From Gammaproteobacteria bacterium (lineage in GTDB: Bacteria > Pseudomonadota > Gammaproteobacteria > Arenicellales > UBA868): a stretch of DNA of 64,000 bases. Location: contig JAKUQR010000012.1 in NCBI GenBank assembly GCA_022450155.1, positions 38,513 through 102,512 of the forward strand. The letters are read 5' to 3'. The notes under the pieces were generated by a model. That model was not told where the DNA came from, did not search any database, and saw nothing but the letters and a program-made list of their open reading frames with translations. Shown here in pieces: positions 1 through 9,333 of this stretch. The position numbers and the translations under genes are program-made. Within the stretch, counting starts at the first letter, position 1. Each line of letters starts with the position of its first letter.

Positions 1-25
1 TCGTTTTGAAACAGGCACGACCGTG

Positions 26-178
26 TTAACCCTGTTTCCCAGCCACGCCAATTTCGAAGTCGGTGATGACATCGGGATAAGGTTCGAAGTCGACCATCTG
101 GTAACCTTCGCGATCGATACTGCCACGGTAGATCCGGTTGAGTAAACCGGGTACGTTCCAGCAGTGCCGATGTAGCGG
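26..178 (-). other. Open reading frame continuing in frame past the acyl-CoA dehydrogenase stop
   Basis: On the minus strand, directly after the TAA of the acyl-CoA dehydrogenase gene (179-181), the same frame stays open for 50 sense codons to a TAA at 26-28. The residues read like real protein (for example IYRGSIDREGYQMVDFEPYP), but the first ATG lies only about 25 codons from the end and no ribosome site is visible. It may be the tail of a decayed gene or a former C-terminal extension of the dehydrogenase. I do not recognise a family. Confidence 0.2.
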
Positions 179-1429
179 TTAGGGTGCCTCTGAGGGCCTG
201 AGGTAGGCGGCGGTGGTTCCATCGTCGTCATCATGCTCCATTAATTCCGCACGCGCGACTGACCGCAGGTGGACCTCATCCGGTCCATCGGCATAGCGCA
301 GTGCCCGGCCCCAGGTCCAGTGATCGGCCAGGGGTGTGTCCGGGCTGATACCCATTGCCCCGAACAACTGCATGGCCCGATCAATCACGGTGACATGAAG
401 ATTGGGCACCAGAGCCTTGATCATGGCAATTTCCTTGCGGGCGCTCTGGGCGCCACGCTCATCGATCAGCCAGGCAGTTTTCAGAACCAGTAAGCGGGCT
501 TGTTCGATCTCGATTCGCGAACGGGCAATCCAGTCGGTTACGGCACCGTGTTCATAAAGGTTTTTGCCAAAGGTCTGTCGTTGTTTCGACCGTTTGATCA
601 TCAGTTCCATTGCAAGTTCTGCTGCTCCGATTGAACGCATACAATGGTGAATCCGACCCGGTCCAAGGCGGGCCTGGGCCAGCGTGAAGCCACTGCCTTC
701 CTGGCCGAGCAGGTTGCTTACAGGCACACGGACGCTATCGAAGATCATCTCGCAGTGACCTTCCGGGGCGTGGTGATTCATGATCCGGATGTTGCGTACG
801 ATGTTCACGCCGGGTGTGTCTATGGGAATAAGCACCATGCTTTGTTGGCTGTGTCGCGCGGCTTCAGGATCGGTTTTCCCCATCAGGATAATCAGCCGGC
901 AGTGGGGATGAGCCGCATTGGTGATAAACCATTTTCGGCCGTTGATTACGTATTCATCCCCGACGTGTTCAATACGGGTCTGGATGTTGGTGGCATCCGA
1001 TGACGCCACATCCGGTTCTGTCATCGCAAACGCGGATCGTATTTCACCCTGCAGCAGCGGACGCAGCCATTGCTCATACTGTTCAGGTGTCGCGAACATG
1101 TGCAGGAGTTCCATGTTACCGGTGTCGGGTGCATTGCAGTTGAACACCTCAGATGCCCAGGCCACACGGCCCATGATTTCAGCGAGCGGAGCGTATTCCA
1201 GGTTGCTGAGACGAGTCCCGGGCTCTTGTTCCCGAAGGTCCGGTAGAAAAAGGTTCCAGAGCTCTTGATCACGCGCTCGGGCCTTCAAGGGTTCCATAAA
1301 GGAGACCGGAAACTGCCCTTGCTCTATCTCTTCGTGCCACAGCCAGATCCGAGGCACGATGTGTTCAGTCAAAAACGTATTGACTCTGGCACGCAGTGCC
1401 TCGACCTTAGGTGTGTAGGCGAAATCCAT
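179..1429 (-). CDS. Acyl-CoA dehydrogenase, ACAD10/11-like
   Basis: A 416-residue FAD-dependent acyl-CoA dehydrogenase. The FAD/substrate signature AFAMTEPDVASSDATNI lies near residues 134-150, followed by the INGRKWFITNA beta-domain strand, and the C-terminal helical domain contains KQRQTFGK and the RYADGPDEVH segment typical of the ACAD10/11 branch. The substrate cannot be read from sequence. The gene lies 18 bp downstream of a phosphotransferase-fold kinase on the same strand. That pairing matches the kinase and dehydrogenase domains fused in animal ACAD10/11 and the LvaA/LvaC pair of levulinate catabolism, where 4-hydroxyacyl-CoAs are phosphorylated and rearranged. Family assignment is secure; the 4-hydroxyacid role is inferred from context. 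Confidence 0.93.
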   Translation of the reverse strand: MDFAYTPKVEALRARVNTFLTEHIVPRIWLWHEEIEQGQFPVSFMEPLKARARDQELWNLFLPDLREQEPGTRLSNLEYAPLAEIMGRVAWASEVFNCNAPDTGNMELLHMFATPEQYEQWLRPLLQGEIRSAFAMTEPDVASSDATNIQTRIEHVGDEYVINGRKWFITNAAHPHCRLIILMGKTDPEAARHSQQSMVLIPIDTPGVNIVRNIRIMNHHAPEGHCEMIFDSVRVPVSNLLGQEGSGFTLAQARLGPGRIHHCMRSIGAAELAMELMIKRSKQRQTFGKNLYEHGAVTDWIARSRIEIEQARLLVLKTAWLIDERGAQSARKEIAMIKALVPNLHVTVIDRAMQLFGAMGISPDTPLADHWTWGRALRYADGPDEVHLRSVARAELMEHDDDDGTTAAYLRPSEAP

Positions 1430-1447
1430 CAGTCAACTGTACTGCAA

Positions 1448-2479
1448 TCAGGTGCGTTCATCGTTGAGGATGCGTTCGGCCAACTCAGCCAGAGGGCGCA
1501 CCATGCTGCCCATTTTTGCTGCCCGTTCGTTTGATGCATTCCCGTCAAGCGAACGTTTGTAGACACCCTGCAGTATTGCGGCCAGCCGGAACAGAGAGAA
1601 AGCGATGTAGTAGTGCCAGTTATCGATACCGGAAATGCCGCGCAGCTGGCAGTATCGGTCAAGCATCTGCGCTTCTTCGGGTATACCCAGAGCGCGACGA
1701 TCCTTGCCGCCTAGCCCCTGAATGTGCTGGCCCGGAGTTATGCGCAGGCCCATACAGAAATAAGCCAGGTCTGCCAGGGGATGGCCGACTGTCGAGATTT
1801 CCCAGTCGATCACCGCCAGGATCCGGTATTCGTGGTCGTGAAAAATCATGTTGTCCAGTCGGTAATCGCCGTGTATCAAACCATTCTGACCATCGTCCGG
1901 CGGCGAATGTTCGGGCAGCCAGTCCATAAGGTGTTCCATCGCTTCGATTCTTTCGGTCTCACTGGCACGATACTGCTTACTCCAGCGGCCAGTCTGGCGA
2001 TCAAAGTAGCTCCCGGGGCGTCCGAAATCCTCGAGGCCAACAGCAACATGATTTACGCTGTGCAGTTCCGCAAGGACCCGGATAATTTCATCGTAAAGCT
2101 GGCCGCGATCGGATGCGGCCAGTTCTGATAGAGATGGATCCCAGAATATTCGACCTTCAACGCAGCTCATGATGTAGAACATCGTATCGAATACGTTGTC
2201 ATCTTCACACAGTGTGTACATCCGCGGCACGGGCACAGCTGTATCGGCCAGCGCTCGCATGATTCGATACTCTCGATCCACAGCGTGGGCCGACTTAAGC
2301 AGCTGGCCTAAAGGTTTTCGCCGCAGTACATAACGGCCGCTGCGCGCACGCACGCGGTAGGTCGGGTTGGACTGACCGGTGGGGAATTTCTCGATGGTTT
2401 CAAACCCAGAAAACCCTGGTACGTTCGACTCCAACCAGGGCACAAGGCGAGTGGTATCGGGCGAAGGGGCAGAAGTCAT
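1448..2479 (-). CDS. Phosphotransferase (APH) family kinase, ACAD-partner type
   Basis: A 343-residue protein of the aminoglycoside phosphotransferase / choline kinase fold. The catalytic loop HGDYRLDN and the metal-binding Asp in VIDWEISTVGHPLADLAY are both present, with an N-terminal nucleotide lobe carrying VLRRKPLGQLL. Members found beside acyl-CoA dehydrogenases act on hydroxyacyl-CoA substrates rather than antibiotics. The frame is open up to 2635, which would overlap the upstream ABC gene by 46 bp. I prefer the ATG at 2479 (MTSAPSPDTTRL) because family homology begins just after it, although no strong ribosome site decides the start. Probably co-transcribed with the ABC exporter upstream and the dehydrogenase downstream. 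Confidence 0.88.
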   Translation of the reverse strand: MTSAPSPDTTRLVPWLESNVPGFSGFETIEKFPTGQSNPTYRVRARSGRYVLRRKPLGQLLKSAHAVDREYRIMRALADTAVPVPRMYTLCEDDNVFDTMFYIMSCVEGRIFWDPSLSELAASDRGQLYDEIIRVLAELHSVNHVAVGLEDFGRPGSYFDRQTGRWSKQYRASETERIEAMEHLMDWLPEHSPPDDGQNGLIHGDYRLDNMIFHDHEYRILAVIDWEISTVGHPLADLAYFCMGLRITPGQHIQGLGGKDRRALGIPEEAQMLDRYCQLRGISGIDNWHYYIAFSLFRLAAILQGVYKRSLDGNASNERAAKMGSMVRPLAELAERILNDERT

Positions 2480-2589
2480 GAGCTGTGTTCGAGTGTACCC
2501 AATCCGGGCCATCCGGTCTGAAGCCGCAGCTTTAGCTATCGGGTCAGGTAGAAACATCATATTAAACAGTTTTTCGCTGGCGGCAAAAT

Positions 2590-4425
2590 TCAGGCATGCT
2601 GACTGCGTTTGCGTTCTTTTTCCTGTTCTTGCCAAAGAGCCGCGTAAAGCCCGTCCTTAGCCAACAGTTGCTGGTGGGTACCGTGTTCGATGATTCGGCC
2701 ATCGTCCAGCACCAGGATTCGATCGGCCGAGACCACCGTGGATAGCCGATGGGCAATGATCAGGGTGCTCCGCCCGCTGGAGATTTCATCCAGGTTCGTC
2801 TGTATATCGGTTTCTGTTGCGCTGTCCAGGGAAGAGGTGGCCTCGTCAAAGAAAAATACTGTCGGGTTCTTGAGTACGGCCCGGGCAATTGCGACACGTT
2901 GTTTTTCGCCACCGGAGAGCTTCAAACCTCGCTCACCGACACGGGTCTGGTAGCCGGCGGGCAGTTGCACAATAAAATCGTGAATCCTGGCTGTACGGGC
3001 GGCTTCGTAGATATGCTGTTCGTCGGCACTCGGGTCTCCATAGGCGATGTTGTAATAGATCGTGTCGTTGAACAGAACGGTATCCTGCGGAACCACACCG
3101 ATGGCATCGCGGAGTGACGTCTGAGTAATTTCCTGTAAATCGAGACCATCGACTGAGATCCGGCCTGAACTGGGCTCGTAAAATCGCAGCAGCAGACGGC
3201 TGATCGTTGACTTGCCGGCACCTGTGGGACCGACAATGGCCACTTTTTCTCCGGCTTTCACCTGAAAGCTGATGCCATGCAGAATCTTCCTTTGCACGTC
3301 GTAGCCAAAGTGAACGTCGGTGAATCTGATGTCACCCCGGGTAGAGCCCAGAGGCTGCGCGCCAGGCAGGTCTTTGATCTCCGGCACCTCTTCCAGCAGG
3401 GAAAACATGTTCTCCATATCGACTAGAGCCTGCCGGATTTCTCGGTACACCGTGCCAAGAAAATTCAGTGGGATGGACAGCTGCATCAGATAGGTGTTTA
3501 CCACCACAAATCCCCCGATAGTCATCGTGCCGTCACGGATATTCAGGGCGGCCATGATCAGCATGATGGTGATACCACTGAGCACGACGATCGCCTGGCT
3601 GACATTCAGGAGAGACAAGCTTTCGCGGCTTTTGACTGCGGCTTGCTCATAGGTCTTGAGTGCCTGGTCAACACGGGTCAGTTCATGCGATTCGTTGTTG
3701 AAATATCGTACTGTCTCAAAGTTGAGCAGACTGTCGACCTGGCGTGTGCTGACTTCATTTTCCGCATCGTTCATTTTGCGGCGGATACGCATGCGCCAGG
3801 CCGTGATGCCAAAGGTCAGCCACACATAGATGCCTATAGTGACTGCTGTGACCAGTGCATAAGAGATACCGAACAGGTACCAGAGAATGCCGCAGACCAG
3901 AACCACTTCGAACAGGGTCGGCAGGATGTTAAAGGCAACGAAAGTCAGCAGAAACTGAATTCCGTTGGTGCCCCGGTCGATAAACCGGTTCAGTGCGCCG
4001 GTCTTTCTCTCAAGGTGAAAGCGTATCGATAGCGAGTGCAGATGATTGAAGACCTTGATGGCGACCTGCCGGACGGCATGTTGGGAGACCCTGGAAAAGA
4101 CCGCATCTCTGATCTCGTTAAAGACAACGTAAGAAAACCGTGCCAGTCCGTAGGCCGCGAGCGCGGCAATGGGAATGCCAAACAGCAGGCCCATCTGATC
4201 TTCCAGACTCGACAGTGTGTCCACGGCCCTGCCGAGAATCAAGGGCACGGTGAGATTTGCGAGTTTGGCCATAACCAGGCTGACCACGGCCACCACGACC
4301 CGGGCCTTGAGGTCTTTGCGCCCTGCCGGCCAGAAAAAAGGCAACACCAGCGCGCAGGTCTTCCATAGGTTTCCGTTTTCCCCGTCAGACGGAGTTGCCG
4401 GCGTTGTGTCGGGTTCGGTTTTCAT
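2590..4425 (-). CDS. Atm1/HMT1-type ABC exporter, fused permease and ATPase
   Basis: A 611-residue half-transporter. Six membrane helices occupy roughly residues 35-330, including the family segments LLNFETVRYFNNE and PLNFLGTVYREIRQAL characteristic of the Atm1/ABCB7 group. The nucleotide-binding domain has Walker A GPTGAGKST (about residue 400), signature LSGGEKQRVAIARA and Walker B VFFFDEATSSLD, followed by the IIAHRLSTV switch. Such proteins work as inner-membrane homodimers exporting glutathione-linked sulfur or metal compounds. It starts at ATG 4425 and is divergent from the glpE-like gene. Its stop lies inside the long form of the downstream kinase frame, so translational coupling is possible. 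Confidence 0.92.
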   Translation of the reverse strand: MKTEPDTTPATPSDGENGNLWKTCALVLPFFWPAGRKDLKARVVVAVVSLVMAKLANLTVPLILGRAVDTLSSLEDQMGLLFGIPIAALAAYGLARFSYVVFNEIRDAVFSRVSQHAVRQVAIKVFNHLHSLSIRFHLERKTGALNRFIDRGTNGIQFLLTFVAFNILPTLFEVVLVCGILWYLFGISYALVTAVTIGIYVWLTFGITAWRMRIRRKMNDAENEVSTRQVDSLLNFETVRYFNNESHELTRVDQALKTYEQAAVKSRESLSLLNVSQAIVVLSGITIMLIMAALNIRDGTMTIGGFVVVNTYLMQLSIPLNFLGTVYREIRQALVDMENMFSLLEEVPEIKDLPGAQPLGSTRGDIRFTDVHFGYDVQRKILHGISFQVKAGEKVAIVGPTGAGKSTISRLLLRFYEPSSGRISVDGLDLQEITQTSLRDAIGVVPQDTVLFNDTIYYNIAYGDPSADEQHIYEAARTARIHDFIVQLPAGYQTRVGERGLKLSGGEKQRVAIARAVLKNPTVFFFDEATSSLDSATETDIQTNLDEISSGRSTLIIAHRLSTVVSADRILVLDDGRIIEHGTHQQLLAKDGLYAALWQEQEKERKRSQHA

Positions 4426-4544
4426 CAGTGTTGACGGTTCGTAAGTCCGGTTATGCAGACAGAGCCCGTATTACCGTAATGGTTCTCGGTTTATCTGATC
4501 TGAATTTTGCATTATGGTCTGTTTTGAGCAACTTGGAGGATTCT

Positions 4545-4859
4545 ATGTATCTTGAACTTGCGCCCGCAAAAGCCCACGAGGCGATATCTGACGGAGATGT
4601 CACGCTCGTTGACATACGAGATCCTGAGTCGTTTCAAGCGGCCCGCCTGGCTGATGCCGTGCATATCAATGATACTAATATCCAGGAGTTTCTTGAGTCT
4701 GCCGACAGACAGCAGCCACTGATTGTCTACTGTTACCATGGCATTTCCAGTGCCGGCGCTGCGTCGTTCTTCTCGGAGCAGGGGTTCGAGAAGGTCTCCC
4801 ATATCGAGGGCGGTTTCGAAGCTTGGCAACACAGTGGTTTACCGACCAGCAGTGGTTAA
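4545..4859 (+). CDS. glpE: Thiosulfate sulfurtransferase GlpE-type rhodanese
   Basis: A 104-residue single-domain rhodanese. The active-site loop CYHGISSAGAA holds the catalytic Cys, with the upstream VDIRDPESF strand and downstream IEGGFEAWQ typical of GlpE. It transfers sulfane sulfur from thiosulfate to acceptors such as cyanide or thioredoxin in the cytoplasm. The frame is open from 4395, but the ATG at 4545 is preceded at ideal spacing by TTGGAGGA (4533-4540) and matches the family N-terminus. It is a lone plus-strand gene between two minus-strand genes. Confidence 0.88.
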   Translation: MYLELAPAKAHEAISDGDVTLVDIRDPESFQAARLADAVHINDTNIQEFLESADRQQPLIVYCYHGISSAGAASFFSEQGFEKVSHIEGGFEAWQHSGLPTSSG

Positions 4860-4913
4860 GACCTGTCAAAAGGGTAGGACCTGACTCGGCCGACGTGGTG
4901 CCCATTCAAGCGC

Positions 4914-5906
4914 TCAAGGGATGTTCAACGGAGGTTCCGACATCAGTGCCGCCTGTTCGCGGAGATCGAGTATGTGTTGCTCCCAGCAGCGTTGTGAGTT
5001 GAACCACGGAAATGCTCTGGGGAACGCCGGGTCAGTCCATCGCCGGGCCAGCCAGGCATAGTGATGGATCAGCCGCAGTGTTCGCAGTGCTTCGACAAGG
5101 TGTAGCTGGCGTGCATCGAATTCATAGAACCGGGTGTATCCTTCAAGCAGTCGAGCAAGGGTAACCTCCTGTTCGGTTCGGTCTCCGGACAAGAACATCC
5201 ACAGGTCCTGAATAGCCGGTGTCATACGGGAATCGTCTAGGTCGACAAGATGAGGACCATCATCGGTCCACAGAATATTGCCGATGTGACAGTCGCCGTG
5301 TGTGCGGATCAGATCGACCGAACCAGCACGCTCATAACACCAGCCAATCTGCTGAATCAGATCTTCGGTGAGTGACTGATAAGCCGCTTCCAGATCTTTT
5401 GGTATGAAGTCATGTGCCAGAATGAACTGGCACGACTCAACGCCGAATGTGGTTACATCAAGCGTGGGCCGATGTTCGTAGGCGCGCATACATCCTCGCG
5501 CATGCAATCGTCCTATAAAGCGTCCAAGCTGACGCTGATGTTCAGGGTTTTCAAGATCAGGGGCGCGCCCGCCGCGGCGTGGAAACAGTGCGAAGCGGTA
5601 GGAGCCATACTGGAACAGGGTTTCTCCACGTGTGTCTGCGATGGGTGCAATTAAAGCGATGTCGTCAGCTGCCAGTTCCAGAGCGAATGTATGCTCTTCA
5701 CCGATCATGGCGTCATTCCATCGATGTGGCCGGTAGAATTTTGCGATTAATGCTTTGTTATCTTCTACGCCAACCTGGTAAACCCGGTTCTCGAAGCTGT
5801 TCAGTACCAGCAGGTGGCCATCACAGATGTAACCACGGCTTTCAACCGCTGCCAGCACTTCATCCGGGCCCAGGTTCTGATAATCAAGAACGGTGTCAGT
5901 GTGCAT
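4914..5906 (-). CDS. srkA: Stress response Ser/Thr kinase SrkA (YihE/RdoA)
   Basis: A 330-residue protein kinase-like protein of the SrkA (YihE, RdoA) family, which phosphorylates Ser/Thr in vitro and protects cells under envelope and oxidative stress. The sequence shows the N-terminal NSFENRVYQV segment, Lys in ALIAKFYRP, the catalytic HGDCHIGNILW loop and the metal-binding VDLDDSRM. The frame opens with a TTG at 5912 overlapping the stop of the upstream MFS gene. The ATG at 5906, only 2 bp beyond that stop, is the more likely start. It is translationally linked to the MFS gene. Confidence 0.92.
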   Translation of the reverse strand: MHTDTVLDYQNLGPDEVLAAVESRGYICDGHLLVLNSFENRVYQVGVEDNKALIAKFYRPHRWNDAMIGEEHTFALELAADDIALIAPIADTRGETLFQYGSYRFALFPRRGGRAPDLENPEHQRQLGRFIGRLHARGCMRAYEHRPTLDVTTFGVESCQFILAHDFIPKDLEAAYQSLTEDLIQQIGWCYERAGSVDLIRTHGDCHIGNILWTDDGPHLVDLDDSRMTPAIQDLWMFLSGDRTEQEVTLARLLEGYTRFYEFDARQLHLVEALRTLRLIHHYAWLARRWTDPAFPRAFPWFNSQRCWEQHILDLREQAALMSEPPLNIP

Positions 5907-5908
5907 GC

Positions 5909-7180
5909 TCAAGCTCTGGTCTTAGATGGCCTTGGAACATCTACTGGCTGACTCTTCCGGATTCGTAGTGCCAGGACAACCAACACAGCGGCGGCAGCAG
6001 TATAGGCTGCGAAATAAAGGCACACAGTGCTGAGCGGAACCCCCAGGTCTGCCAGCGATCCCATGAGGACCGGGCCGATTGCAGACGACAGGACCATCGC
6101 GGACGCGTAAAGACTTTTGATCGCACCGATGTGAGTCACGCCGTAGAGTTCGGCCCACAACGCTGAGACCACCGTGAAATAAAGACCGGACTGTATACCC
6201 AGTAGCAGCATATAGGGTACGACACCCCACGCACTGTCGACAAGGCCGATCGTCAACATCGCCAGTACGAGCGGGGTCAATAGGTAAGGCATGATGCGAA
6301 TGGCACTCAACCGGTCAATCAAGGTGCCCGAATAGATCAGAGTTGCGCAGGTCGTGGCGGCATAAACTGAGTAGTTACTGGTGATCCACGTGTGCGACCA
6401 ACTTTTTTCATCGGCCAGATTGAGGTGGTGGAAAAACAGCGCAGTACTGATCATCGAAACTGCCAGAAGACCCGGCATGAGTAAGTAAAAAAAATAGTCT
6501 CTGATAACCTCCCTGCGGGTCCAGGATCGGACGGCAAGTTGTGAGGTTTGGGTTACAGTTCTGCTTAGTTTGCTGCTCCTGCTGTGTACAGTGTCGTGGT
6601 GTTTTAAAAGCCAGGTCACCGTCGGAATTACGGTCAGACCGATCAGAACAGCCGCTGCGCCATAGGTCCAGCGCCAGCCTATCAGTGCAAGTGTGAAAAC
6701 TGCGATGACCGGCAGTATCGCTTCACCGGCAGTAAAGCCCAGAGAGGCAAAGGCAATGGCTCGGCCGCGCTCACGATCAAAATACCGCACCATGCTGGTG
6801 ATTGAGATGTGTGAGATCAAGCCTTGGCCAGCGTGTCGCAGCAGAAAGATGGCGAGCACAAGCGTCACCGGGCCGGTCGTGGTCGCAATATAGGCACAGG
6901 CGAAGACCAGAAGAAGGCAGGCCGCGAGGGTGTACCGGCGCAATTCAAAACGGTCGATCAGTCCACCCGTCCAGGGCAGCAGGGCTGCACTGCCGATCGT
7001 GCCGATCATGTAGACCATACCCCACAGGGTGTGGCTGAGCTCAAATTCGAGCTGAATATGCGGGCCGATAATGCCGATAAAGTAGGTCTGACCGAAACTC
7101 GAATACAGTGCTGTCACGAAACCGAAGCCCAGCAGTCTTCGGTTGGTACTGAGCAGTTCTCGGTAGGCGTTTAACGGCAT
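5909..7180 (-). CDS. Major facilitator superfamily transporter
   Basis: About 423 residues with 12 predicted membrane helices. The first half contains GLIDRFELRRY, the usual MFS loop 2-3 motif, and FDRERGRAIAFASLGF resembles proton-linked monocarboxylate/OFA-type carriers. The substrate is not recognisable. A TTG at 7231 would add 17 residues, but the ATG at 7180 (MPLNAYRELL) gives a conventional N-terminus. It overlaps the start region of srkA and so is probably in one operon with it. Confidence 0.85.
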   Translation of the reverse strand: MPLNAYRELLSTNRRLLGFGFVTALYSSFGQTYFIGIIGPHIQLEFELSHTLWGMVYMIGTIGSAALLPWTGGLIDRFELRRYTLAACLLLVFACAYIATTTGPVTLVLAIFLLRHAGQGLISHISITSMVRYFDRERGRAIAFASLGFTAGEAILPVIAVFTLALIGWRWTYGAAAVLIGLTVIPTVTWLLKHHDTVHSRSSKLSRTVTQTSQLAVRSWTRREVIRDYFFYLLMPGLLAVSMISTALFFHHLNLADEKSWSHTWITSNYSVYAATTCATLIYSGTLIDRLSAIRIMPYLLTPLVLAMLTIGLVDSAWGVVPYMLLLGIQSGLYFTVVSALWAELYGVTHIGAIKSLYASAMVLSSAIGPVLMGSLADLGVPLSTVCLYFAAYTAAAAVLVVLALRIRKSQPVDVPRPSKTRA

Positions 7181-7284
7181 GAAGCAAGCGAATTGGGTGG
7201 GAACCAGTGGCGAGACTATACAGATGTTCAAGTCGTGAGTGCCGGCCGCTGTTGCCTGGTTCTCAAGAACGGATCAGCGCCGGC

Positions 7285-7313
7285 GCGACAAACCACAGTG
7301 CCGCCACTATAAT
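7285..7313 (+). promoter_or_regulatory. Probable sigma-70 promoter of typA
   Basis: A perfect TATAAT -10 box (7308-7313) lies 17 bp downstream of GCGACA (7285-7290), which matches four of six -35 positions. It sits 54 bp before the typA ATG in the divergent gap with the MFS gene. A CCGCCC-rich inverted segment follows in the leader. Confidence 0.6.
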
Positions 7314-7366
7314 CCGCACCCGCCCGGCCGTTGGCGGGCTGACACCCACCGTATTCCTCCAATCAG

Positions 7367-9190
7367 ATGAAAGACTTGATCAGTTCGTTGCGTAACATTG
7401 CGATCGTCGCACATGTTGACCACGGTAAAACGACATTAGTCGATCAACTGTTACGCCAATCTGGCGCGCTCAAGGGTCACGGGGCAGTTCAGGAAAGGGT
7501 CATGGACTCGAATGAACTCGAGCGGGAACGGGGTATCACGATTCTGTCGAAGAATACGTCCATTCGCTGGCAGGACTGGCGAATCAATATTGTCGATACA
7601 CCGGGACACGCTGACTTTGGGGGCGAGGTGGAACGGGTGTTATCGATGGTGGATTCGGTGCTGCTTTTAGTCGATGCGGTAGAGGGCCCGATGCCGCAGA
7701 CGCGGTTCGTGACGCAGAAAGCCCTGGAACACGATTTGGCGCCGATCGTTGTTGTGAACAAAGTCGACCGACCCGGCAGTCGTCCAGACTGGGTCGTCGA
7801 CCAGACGTTCGAGCTTTTTGACCGACTTGGTGCATCAGACAGTCAACTCGACTTCCCGGTTGTTTATGCGTCGGCGTTGCAGGGGTGGTCAGCACTGGAC
7901 TCTGATGCTATCGGCAGCGACATGCAGTCGTTGTTTCAGACGATCGTGGACAATGTCGCCCCACCGGCGGTTGATCCAGAAGGATCTTTACAGCTGCAGG
8001 TCAGTGCATTGGACTATTCGACTTATGTCGGTGTCATCGGCATAGGCCGGATACAGCGGGGCAGATTTTCCCGAAATGATGTTGTTTGTGTTGCCGCTAC
8101 GGATGGATCGGTGCGCGAAGCACGGATTTTGCAGATTCTGGGTTTCCACGGCCTCAATAGAGTTGAACTCGATGGTGCCAGTGCCGGTGATATCGTCGCC
8201 TTTACCGGCGTTGATGGCCTGCGCATTTCCGACACATTGTGTGATCCATCGTGTATTGATCCGCTTCCAGCGCTTAAGATCGATGAACCCACGCTGAGTA
8301 TGACGTTTCAGGTCAATGATTCGCCGTTTGCCGGCCAGGACGGCAGGTTCGTGACCAGTCGGAACCTGGGGCAGCGACTTGCCCAGGAGCTGATTCACAA
8401 TGTCGCGTTGCGGGTGGAGCCGCTGTCCGACCCGGATAAATTCAAGGTGTCCGGTCGGGGTGAACTGCACCTGTCTATTCTCGTGGAAAACATGCGGCGT
8501 GAAGGTTACGAACTCGCGATTTCACGACCCGAAGTCATCCTGCGGGAAATCGACGGGGTAGTCCATGAACCATGGGAAACGCTGACAGTCGACGTTGAGT
8601 CTGTTGACCAGGGCCGGGTGATGGAAAGACTCGGTGAACGTCGTGCCGAACTTCGGGATATCCTGCCGGACAGTAACGGGCGTGTGCGCCTGGACTACAC
8701 TGTGCCCAGTCGCGGCCTGATCGGATTCCAGTCTGAATTTATGACGATAACCCGTGGGAAGGGTCTGATGTACCATACGTTCGATCGTTATGCAGAACGT
8801 GCACAGTCGAAGATTGGTGAAAGAGTCAATGGTGTGCTGGTTTCTATCAGTGTCGGCAAGTCGCTGGCTTATGCATTGTTCAATCTGCAGGAAAGAGGGC
8901 GGTTATTCATCGGGCCCGGTGAGCAGGTATATGAAGGGATGGTGATTGGCCTCCACTCCCGCAGTGGCGACCTTGTGGTCAACCCGCTCAAGGCCAAGCA
9001 GTTGACCAACATTCGGGCAGCCGGCAGCGACGAGAATATACTTCTGACACCGCCGCTCCAACTGACACTGGAAGCTGCCATAGCATTCATCAACGATGAT
9101 GAACTGGTTGAGGTCACACCGGTTGCTATTCGCGTGCGGAAAAAATTGTTGCGCGGGCATGAGCGAAAACGTGCCGCTCGAGCCGCCTGA
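7367..9190 (+). CDS. typA: Ribosome-associated GTPase TypA/BipA
   Basis: A 607-residue translational GTPase of exactly the usual BipA length. G1 is AHVDHGKTT, the switch region has ERERGITI, G3 is DTPGHADF and G4 is NKVD. EF-G-like domains II, III and V follow, then the BipA-specific C-terminal domain ([18 protein letters not shown]). It binds the 70S ribosome and supports 50S assembly and stress or low-temperature growth. Only a weak ribosome site precedes the ATG. It is monocistronic by spacing and has its own promoter. Confidence 0.97.
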   Translation: MKDLISSLRNIAIVAHVDHGKTTLVDQLLRQSGALKGHGAVQERVMDSNELERERGITILSKNTSIRWQDWRINIVDTPGHADFGGEVERVLSMVDSVLLLVDAVEGPMPQTRFVTQKALEHDLAPIVVVNKVDRPGSRPDWVVDQTFELFDRLGASDSQLDFPVVYASALQGWSALDSDAIGSDMQSLFQTIVDNVAPPAVDPEGSLQLQVSALDYSTYVGVIGIGRIQRGRFSRNDVVCVAATDGSVREARILQILGFHGLNRVELDGASAGDIVAFTGVDGLRISDTLCDPSCIDPLPALKIDEPTLSMTFQVNDSPFAGQDGRFVTSRNLGQRLAQELIHNVALRVEPLSDPDKFKVSGRGELHLSILVENMRREGYELAISRPEVILREIDGVVHEPWETLTVDVESVDQGRVMERLGERRAELRDILPDSNGRVRLDYTVPSRGLIGFQSEFMTITRGKGLMYHTFDRYAERAQSKIGERVNGVLVSISVGKSLAYALFNLQERGRLFIGPGEQVYEGMVIGLHSRSGDLVVNPLKAKQLTNIRAAGSDENILLTPPLQLTLEAAIAFINDDELVEVTPVAIRVRKKLLRGHERKRAARAA

Positions 9191-9333
9191 GACAGCGCGA
9201 CCTGACCCGGTATTTCTAAGACTTTTGGCGTAAGAACCCTGGCGTTCAGGTTGACACCGGGTGATGTGGTAGATTTTGCCTGCGCTCGCGTCGCGGTTTA
9301 GCTCGAACCAAAAGCGCAATGAGGACACAAAAT

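Noticed and set aside
9251..9256. Perfect TTGACA upstream of the MacA-like gene
   Set aside because: No acceptable -10 box lies 15-19 bp downstream, so it was not called a promoter.
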